Position numbers and translations under genes: made by a program
Notes under the pieces: generated by a model
Databases searched by the model: none
Told to the model about the DNA's origin: nothing
The model's input: only the letters and a program-made list of their open reading frames with translations
Assembly (NCBI RefSeq): GCF_010092445.1
Contig: NZ_CP048031.1
Location: 1,984,001-2,048,000 of the forward strand
From: Shewanella sp. Arc9-LZ
GTDB lineage: Bacteria; Pseudomonadota; Gammaproteobacteria; Enterobacterales; Shewanellaceae
DNA length: 64,000 nucleotides
Reading direction: 5' to 3'
Part shown: positions 58,634 through 64,000 of the stretch, in pieces
How positions within the stretch are numbered: the stretch's first letter is position 1
How the letters are laid out: every line of letters starts with the position of its first letter

Positions 58634-59533
58634 TTAAGAAAACAAGGTTTCTTCTAAGGTTCGGCCTTTAAGTAATGCTTTATATTGCCACTGGTGAGCA
58701 GTAAACAGCTCAAACAACTGCATTTCAATGGCAAAGCCGGATTGCTTTTGGTACTCGATAACATATTGCTCATCACCGATACGCCTTACTTCAATGATAT
58801 CGTTAAGGCCTAATAACTGCTGATGGAGGCTGTCCATGTCACATTGCTTCATTGTCAGCGTGATAAAGTCTGTCGCTTGGCTGGCTTTAATTGATACCGA
58901 TTGCTGCAATTTGCCATGTTCGAGATAGACAACTTGGTCGCATAACTTTTCAAGTTCATCAAGGTTATGTGAGCTGATCACAAAAGTCGTATGGTCGGAT
59001 AAATCTTTCACAATTTGACGAATTTTTTTCGCATTGGCAGGATCAAGTCCCGCTGTCGGTTCGTCGAGTAACACAATCTTAGGAGAACCCATGAGGGCTT
59101 GGGCAATAGAGACTCGTTTACTCATGCCATGACTTAAACTTTTAGGTTTCGCCTCTGCTGAGTCACTTAAGTCGACAAGGGCGAGAACTCTTAATGCTTC
59201 TTGTTTTGCTGCCGCTGCTGTCATGCCTTGTAATTGGGCAAAAAACTGGAGTTGCGACACAATACTAAAATTAGGATCCAATGCTGCATCTTGTGGCAAT
59301 GCCGACAATAGTCCTTGTAACGCTTTGCTACCGGGTTTATGGCCTAAAATGCTAATACTGCCATTGGTGGGTTGAATAAAACCGCATAGTAAACTAAATA
59401 GCGTTGTTTTACCGGCACCATTTGGACCCACTAATGCAATGGGAGCACCTTGTGTAAGCGTTAACGATACAGTGTCGAGCGCAAGTTTATTACCGTATTG
59501 TTTAGAAAGGTTGTCACATTGAATGATACTCAT
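58634..59533 (-). CDS. ABC transporter ATP-binding protein
   Basis: A 299-residue ATPase. Walker A GPNGAGKTT, ABC signature LSHGMSKR (variant of LSGGQ), Walker B IVLLDEPTAGLDP and switch His in ISSHNLDEL are all present. The C-terminal ~90 residues are an extra domain as in CcmA/NatA-type ABC-2 exporters. Overlaps its permease gene by four bases. Confidence 0.93.
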   Translation of the reverse strand: MSIIQCDNLSKQYGNKLALDTVSLTLTQGAPIALVGPNGAGKTTLFSLLCGFIQPTNGSISILGHKPGSKALQGLLSALPQDAALDPNFSIVSQLQFFAQLQGMTAAAAKQEALRVLALVDLSDSAEAKPKSLSHGMSKRVSIAQALMGSPKIVLLDEPTAGLDPANAKKIRQIVKDLSDHTTFVISSHNLDELEKLCDQVVYLEHGKLQQSVSIKASQATDFITLTMKQCDMDSLHQQLLGLNDIIEVRRIGDEQYVIEYQKQSGFAIEMQLFELFTAHQWQYKALLKGRTLEETLFS

Positions 59534-60363
59534 AGCGCACTCCTACTCATTAAGACTTTACCAGCAAATAAAATAACCGCAGTTTGCAGTAAAGGAATGG
59601 GAGCGTATACGAATGAACCTAATCCTTGAGTATTGATCAAATTACCTATTTGCGAACCAGGCAGTATCCAGTTTAACCAGCTTAATTGTGGGAAATTCAT
59701 ATTAATTAATGCAATAAATATTGATACTACAGCCCACAAGATAACCGCAAATATACTGGCTTGTCTTGCTGAGTTTGCATGTAATGACAGCACCGCCATA
59801 GCAGCAGTGTAGGGTAATAATACGATCACTAGATTAACCATGACGATTAAGCTAGTTGTTATTGATGGCAATAACAAAGATATATCACGTGACAATGCTA
59901 ATGCGATGGTTGCCAATAACGTTAAGATGATCAACATCAATTGGATAAACATTTGCCCTAAGAAACGACCAAAAAACAAACTGGAACGACTGACTCTTAA
60001 GGTTAGAAATCGCAAACTACCACGTTGTTTATCTGAACTAAATTGGTCTGCGGCAATAAAAATACTGAACATGGGGAAAAGGTACAGTGCAGCTAACCAA
60101 AACACAGCAAACTCTTCGACGGGCCATTCAAATAGATGGCGTAAACTCCCTGGCCCAAAGAGGGCTTCAGTAAAGTCTTTGAAGTTAGGCTGCATAATAA
60201 ATTCAGATGCACTCTTGATAGGGTACAGCAATAAAATTGCCCAAATTAGCATAAAGGCGATTAATGAAATCATACCGCTTTTGTTAGTAAAACGTTTGGT
60301 TAACTCATATTTGGCTAATAACCAAATATGAGTTAATGACGATGGAGATGCGGTACGGTCCAT
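59530..60363 (-). CDS. ABC-2 type transporter permease
   Basis: A 277-residue membrane protein with six hydrophobic helices (MISLIAFMLIWAILLLYP, VFWLAALYLFPMFSIFIA, MLIILTLLATIALAL, SLIVMVNLVIVLLPY and two more). The segment SSDKQRGSLRFLTLRVSRSSLFFGRFLG is typical of ABC-2 permeases. First gene of the two-gene operon with the ATPase. Substrate unknown. Confidence 0.88.
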   Translation of the reverse strand: MDRTASPSSLTHIWLLAKYELTKRFTNKSGMISLIAFMLIWAILLLYPIKSASEFIMQPNFKDFTEALFGPGSLRHLFEWPVEEFAVFWLAALYLFPMFSIFIAADQFSSDKQRGSLRFLTLRVSRSSLFFGRFLGQMFIQLMLIILTLLATIALALSRDISLLLPSITTSLIVMVNLVIVLLPYTAAMAVLSLHANSARQASIFAVILWAVVSIFIALINMNFPQLSWLNWILPGSQIGNLINTQGLGSFVYAPIPLLQTAVILFAGKVLMSRSAL

Positions 60364-60401
60364 ATACTTTTTCCTTGCTTAGTTGTTTCGTAAAGCGTTA
60401 A

Positions 60402-61055
60402 TTAGTTTAAAAGCGACTCTAATTGGGCTAGCTTTTGTTCTAGCAACTCAACTCTTTGTTCTAGTTCTACAATCCGAGAATCTTGCTGTACAGTTTGTTG
60501 AGTGTGAGTCGACACGACAATGGCATCACAGCTGTTTACATCATAATCATCAACGTTGCCACTAAAGCACTCAAGGAAGCGACAATCACGTTTATTCGCT
60601 TCTCGAGCAAGTTGAACTACTAAAGGCTTTTCACGTTGGCTTAATGCCAGTAATGCTGTTTCAACCTGTGAGAGATCAGTGAATTCATGGAGTCGATTGG
60701 TACGAGTTTTGAGTTCGCCTGGTGTTTGCGGTCCCCGCAATAACAACACACAAATTATAGCGACTTCCGCACTGCTTAACTGCAATTCACTGAATTCAGT
60801 ATTACAAAAGCGATGCTTATATTTTACGACTCGACTACCGAAACCAGATTGCTCGCTGAGTAAGCGTTTTTTGGTAAGATCGTCTAATACTGTTTTTACT
60901 TGAGATTCGCTCAGTGACAGCACAGGTTCGCGGCTGCTTTTTTGATTACATGCTAAGGCGAGTGAATTTAATGACAGAGGATATTGATCAGGAGTCGTGA
61001 GTTCTTTTTCGAGTAAACATCCGATAACTCTAGCTTCTAGTGAGGTTAATTCCAT
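60402..61055 (-). CDS. YceH-like (DUF480) protein
   Basis: A 217-residue protein with two winged helices. [45 protein letters not shown] is the diagnostic start of DUF480/YceH. ATG 61055 has AAAAGGATA upstream; the frame opens at 61082. A C-terminal coiled coil ([22 protein letters not shown]) is present. Function not known. Confidence 0.9.
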   Translation of the reverse strand: MELTSLEARVIGCLLEKELTTPDQYPLSLNSLALACNQKSSREPVLSLSESQVKTVLDDLTKKRLLSEQSGFGSRVVKYKHRFCNTEFSELQLSSAEVAIICVLLLRGPQTPGELKTRTNRLHEFTDLSQVETALLALSQREKPLVVQLAREANKRDCRFLECFSGNVDDYDVNSCDAIVVSTHTQQTVQQDSRIVELEQRVELLEQKLAQLESLLN

Positions 61056-61160
61056 ACACAGTATCCTTTTAATAAAAAGCATGATTCTATTACTTTTATA
61101 ACAGAGGCATGCTTTTTCTCAAAGGATTGGACTAGTTTACCGAGGCTAATCGATTATTGT

Positions 61161-61994
61161 TCACACAGTTAGGCGAATACCTTCACTTTCGATTGTGATT
61201 TCACCTGCTTTAAATAAACCACCAATTGATTTCTTAAAGGCTTTTTTACTCATGCCGAGTTTGTCATAAATGACATCAGCATCAGTTTTGTCATGTAGTG
61301 GTAAAAAACCATTAGCGCTACGCAATTTATTAATGATCAACCGGGCATTTTTGTCTAGCTCGTCTTTATCACCTTTTTGCAGTACAAGATCAATTTTGCC
61401 ATCACTGCGAATCGTTTTGATATAACCAGTCACTTTTTGACCAAATCGCAATTTTTGGAAAACTTCATTAGTGTAAATTACGCCCCAATGCAGGTTGTTA
61501 ATAATGGCTTTGTAACCTAGCTCTGTAGTGCCACCGATGATTAAATTAACCTGTTCACCTTCGGTATAATGCGCTTCTGTTTTATCGACAAACTTATCCA
61601 GTTTTGACGATGCCATAATACGTTCGTCGGCATGGTTAGCATGGACATAAACTAAATATGAGTGGCCTTCTTCTGCCGGTTTATGTTGCTCGCCAAAAGG
61701 GAGTAGTAAATCTTTGTCTAAGCCCCAATCTAAAAATGCGCCGAATGGGCCCGTGGCGATTACTTTTAAATAAGCATATTCACCCACTTGAGCTAACGAC
61801 TTTTGGGTAGTAGCAATCACAATGTCTTCAGAGTCTAGGTAAAGAAACACATCTACCATATCACCGACATTACAACCGGTAGGGACAAATTTATTAGGAA
61901 GCAAGACTTGTCCAAGCTCTTGAGCATTTAGATAAACCCCAAAATTAACTTGTTTAACAACTTCTAATGAATAACGTTTACCGATTTGTATCAT
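61161..61994 (-). CDS. CvfB-like S1-domain RNA-binding protein
   Basis: A 277-residue protein with repeated S1-like folds and a C-terminal winged helix. Signs: GKRYSLEVVKQVNFGVYLNAQELGQVLLP, LKVIATGPFGAFLDWGLDKDLLLPFGEQ, VTGYIKTIRSDGKIDLVLQ, and DADVIYDKLGMSKKAFKKSIGGLFKAG. Related to S. pneumoniae/S. aureus CvfB. ATG 61994 is chosen because residues before it would form an odd hydrophobic start. Confidence 0.88.
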   Translation of the reverse strand: MIQIGKRYSLEVVKQVNFGVYLNAQELGQVLLPNKFVPTGCNVGDMVDVFLYLDSEDIVIATTQKSLAQVGEYAYLKVIATGPFGAFLDWGLDKDLLLPFGEQHKPAEEGHSYLVYVHANHADERIMASSKLDKFVDKTEAHYTEGEQVNLIIGGTTELGYKAIINNLHWGVIYTNEVFQKLRFGQKVTGYIKTIRSDGKIDLVLQKGDKDELDKNARLIINKLRSANGFLPLHDKTDADVIYDKLGMSKKAFKKSIGGLFKAGEITIESEGIRLTV

Positions 61995-62582
61995 GAATGA
62001 CTCTACTTTAATTAAAAATGAAAAAGATGAACTTAAGAAAAACACGTAATTATACACGTAAATTAAGCTCACGTTGTGCCAATTAAGCGCTATCGAAAAT
62101 CATTTAGGCTTATCGCCTTGTTTGTTGAGGTTTATGACAACAATTGTAGATGTTTTTTTATAGTAATTAATCGGTAATTAACTTGCATTACACATCATTG
62201 CAGGTTTTAATTGCGCCGTTTTTATAAAGGCTAAAAATGTGGTTGGTTAGCAATTAAAAAGTGAACTAACTGCAGGCTTAATCAGTAAAATACTTGTTAC
62301 AGCAGCGAACTGATGTTCAGCAGCCAAAATTTGCATGCTTTGTGGATTTCTGCGTAAGATGTTCTATATAAGCAGATGCGAAACATGATAACAATGACGA
62401 TATGATCTCGAGCCAATTTATAGGGCCTTCATTTTGTCTGTCACAGGTTTTACAGCCATAATCATAGTGCTGAATAAACCATTTTTATTTCTTGGATAGC
62501 ATTGTTGTGTTATCTGGATTTTTAACAAGCAGAAGCCACTTTTGGTCAACTGCTAACTTTGATACAAATACGGAAAATAATT
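61995..62582. other. Divergent intergenic region between the cvfB-like gene and speA
   Basis: About 590 bases with no gene recognised. It should hold the two divergent promoters and a long speA leader. No riboswitch that I recognise. Confidence 0.45.
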
Positions 62583-64000
62583 ATGTCTGATTGGTCTATC
62601 GAAGATGCTCGCTCGGGTTATAACGTGACTCACTGGAGCCAAGGTTTTTATGGTATTCGTGAAGATGGCGAAGTGACAGTGTCACCTAACCCACAAAATC
62701 CTGATCATAAAGTCGGCTTAAATGAACTAGCCAAAAGTATGGTCGAAGCAGGCGTCTCGTTACCGGTATTAGTCCGTTTCCCGCAAATCTTACACCATAG
62801 AGTGGAAAGTTTATGCGAAGCATTTAATGATGCTATTAAGAAGTACGATTATCAAAATGATTACTTGTTAGTTTACCCCATTAAAGTAAACCAACAGAAA
62901 ACGGTAGTTGAAGAAATTTTAGCTAGCCAAAAATCTAAAGAAGTCCCTCAGTTAGGACTTGAAGCCGGTAGTAAGCCAGAGTTAATGGCTGTACTTGCTA
63001 TGGCACAAAAAGCCAGTTCGGTCATTGTATGTAATGGTTACAAAGATAAAGAATATATTCGTTTAGCACTTATCGGCGAAAAGCTTGGCCATAAGGTGTA
63101 TATCGTTCTGGAAAAAATGTCAGAACTTAAAATGGTATTAATTGAAGCTGAAAAGCTTGGTATTACACCTCGTTTAGGTTTACGTGTGCGTTTGGCTTTC
63201 CAGGGCAAAGGCAAATGGCAAGCCAGCGGTGGTGAAAAGTCTAAATTTGGTTTGTCTGCAGCACAAGTGTTGAAAGTTATAGCTGAATTAAAAAGTGCTA
63301 ATATGCTTGATTCTCTGCAGCTATTGCACTTCCATTTAGGTTCGCAAATTGCCAATATTCGCGACATTCGCCAAGGCGTAAGTGAAGCTGGCCGTTTTTA
63401 CTGTGAATTGCGCCAACTTGGTGCCAGCATTGATTGTTTCGATGTGGGCGGCGGGTTAGCGGTTGACTACGATGGTACTCGTAGTCAGAGCAATAACTCA
63501 ATGAACTATGGTTTAAATGAGTATGCTAACAATATCGTCAACGTATTAACTGATTTATGTAATGAGTACGAGCAACCAATGCCGCGTATTATTTCTGAAT
63601 CTGGTCGCCATTTAACGGCGCATCATGCGGTGTTAATTACTGATGTTATTGGTACTGAAGCGTATCAACCAGAAAATATTCAGGAACCAAGTGAAGAGGC
63701 GCCGCAATTGCTCCACAATATGTGGCAATCTTGGTTAGAAATCAGCGGTCGATATGATCAACGTGCAATTATTGAAATTTACCATGATAGTCAAAGTGAT
63801 ATTTCTGAAGCACACTCATTGTTTGCTGTGGGTCAATTAAGTTTGGCTGACCGAGCTTGGGCAGAACAAGCTAATTTACGTGTTTGCCATGAAGTGAAGG
63901 GACTATTAAGCAACAATAACCGCTATCACCGTCCAGTGATTGACGAATTAAATGAAAAGTTAGCTGATAAGTTTTTCGTTAACTTCTCTTTATTCCAGTC
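62583..64000 (+). CDS. speA: Biosynthetic arginine decarboxylase (3' end outside window)
   Basis: Decarboxylates arginine to agmatine in polyamine synthesis, with PLP. The first 473 residues are visible: [27 protein letters not shown] opening, [17 protein letters not shown] with the PLP-binding Lys, [12 protein letters not shown], and [13 protein letters not shown]. The protein runs past the window. Family length is about 630-640. Confidence 0.96.
   Translation, partial: MSDWSIEDARSGYNVTHWSQGFYGIREDGEVTVSPNPQNPDHKVGLNELAKSMVEAGVSLPVLVRFPQILHHRVESLCEAFNDAIKKYDYQNDYLLVYPIKVNQQKTVVEEILASQKSKEVPQLGLEAGSKPELMAVLAMAQKASSVIVCNGYKDKEYIRLALIGEKLGHKVYIVLEKMSELKMVLIEAEKLGITPRLGLRVRLAFQGKGKWQASGGEKSKFGLSAAQVLKVIAELKSANMLDSLQLLHFHLGSQIANIRDIRQGVSEAGRFYCELRQLGASIDCFDVGGGLAVDYDGTRSQSNNSMNYGLNEYANNIVNVLTDLCNEYEQPMPRIISESGRHLTAHHAVLITDVIGTEAYQPENIQEPSEEAPQLLHNMWQSWLEISGRYDQRAIIEIYHDSQSDISEAHSLFAVGQLSLADRAWAEQANLRVCHEVKGLLSNNNRYHRPVIDELNEKLADKFFVNFSLFQ

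Overview
The window looks like a gammaproteobacterial chromosome, most likely Shewanella. The host flanks carry a ydbH-ynbE-ydbL cluster, cdd, sbcB, rlmA, a cold-shock gene, a yceH-like gene, a cvfB-like gene and biosynthetic speA, with moderate-to-low GC. The species call rests on gene content and recognition, not on a search.

Layout. (1) 1-10744 is left host DNA: a protein tail, a SulP transporter, a 2OG-Fe(II) oxygenase, a GNAT acetyltransferase, a secreted protein, ydbL/ynbE/ydbH, cdd and sbcB. (2) About 10852-54932 is a complete-looking lambda-like siphovirus prophage in the gap between divergent sbcB and a right-hand host gene. Its bounds are two related 17-bp sites whose half-sites recombine into a plausible attB and attP. 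(3) 54933-64000 is right host DNA: an unknown gene, rlmA, csp, a 26-copy 8-bp tandem repeat, an ABC transporter pair, yceH, cvfB-like and the start of speA.

The prophage runs in lambda order. Integrase comes first, then a leftward early operon of small genes, an S24-type CI repressor facing Cro with matching PL/PR promoter-operators, an O-like initiator with iteron-like repeats, and a P-like protein. A second tyrosine recombinase, a small HTH protein and a Q-like antiterminator follow. The late genes are SAR endolysin, Rz/Rz1, holin, terminase, gpW, portal, a protease-capsid fusion, tail tube, tape measure and tail-tip genes.

The unusual part lies between Q and lysis. Two blocks, about 22.7-28.85 kb and 30.7-34.05 kb, are AT-rich strings of single genes, all on the + strand. 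Most are separated by sequences with the form of integron attC sites: a YAAC box at one end, a GTTRRRY-like box at the other, and an imperfect inverted repeat between. No integron integrase is in the window, so this reads as a cassette cluster lacking an integrase (CALIN) inside a prophage. The cassettes encode a trypsin-like peptidase, an ion channel, a TIR protein, a YkvA-like protein, a KTSC protein, a HEPN-motif protein, a PIN-like protein and several unknowns. Several non-coding units (types A, B and C) are repeated. A LexA-type box with an adjoining -10 lies just upstream of the first block. Between the blocks sits an anti-repressor-like rha gene with a C4-type antisense RNA in its leader. 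The cargo probably serves host or phage defence; that is inference from the protein families.
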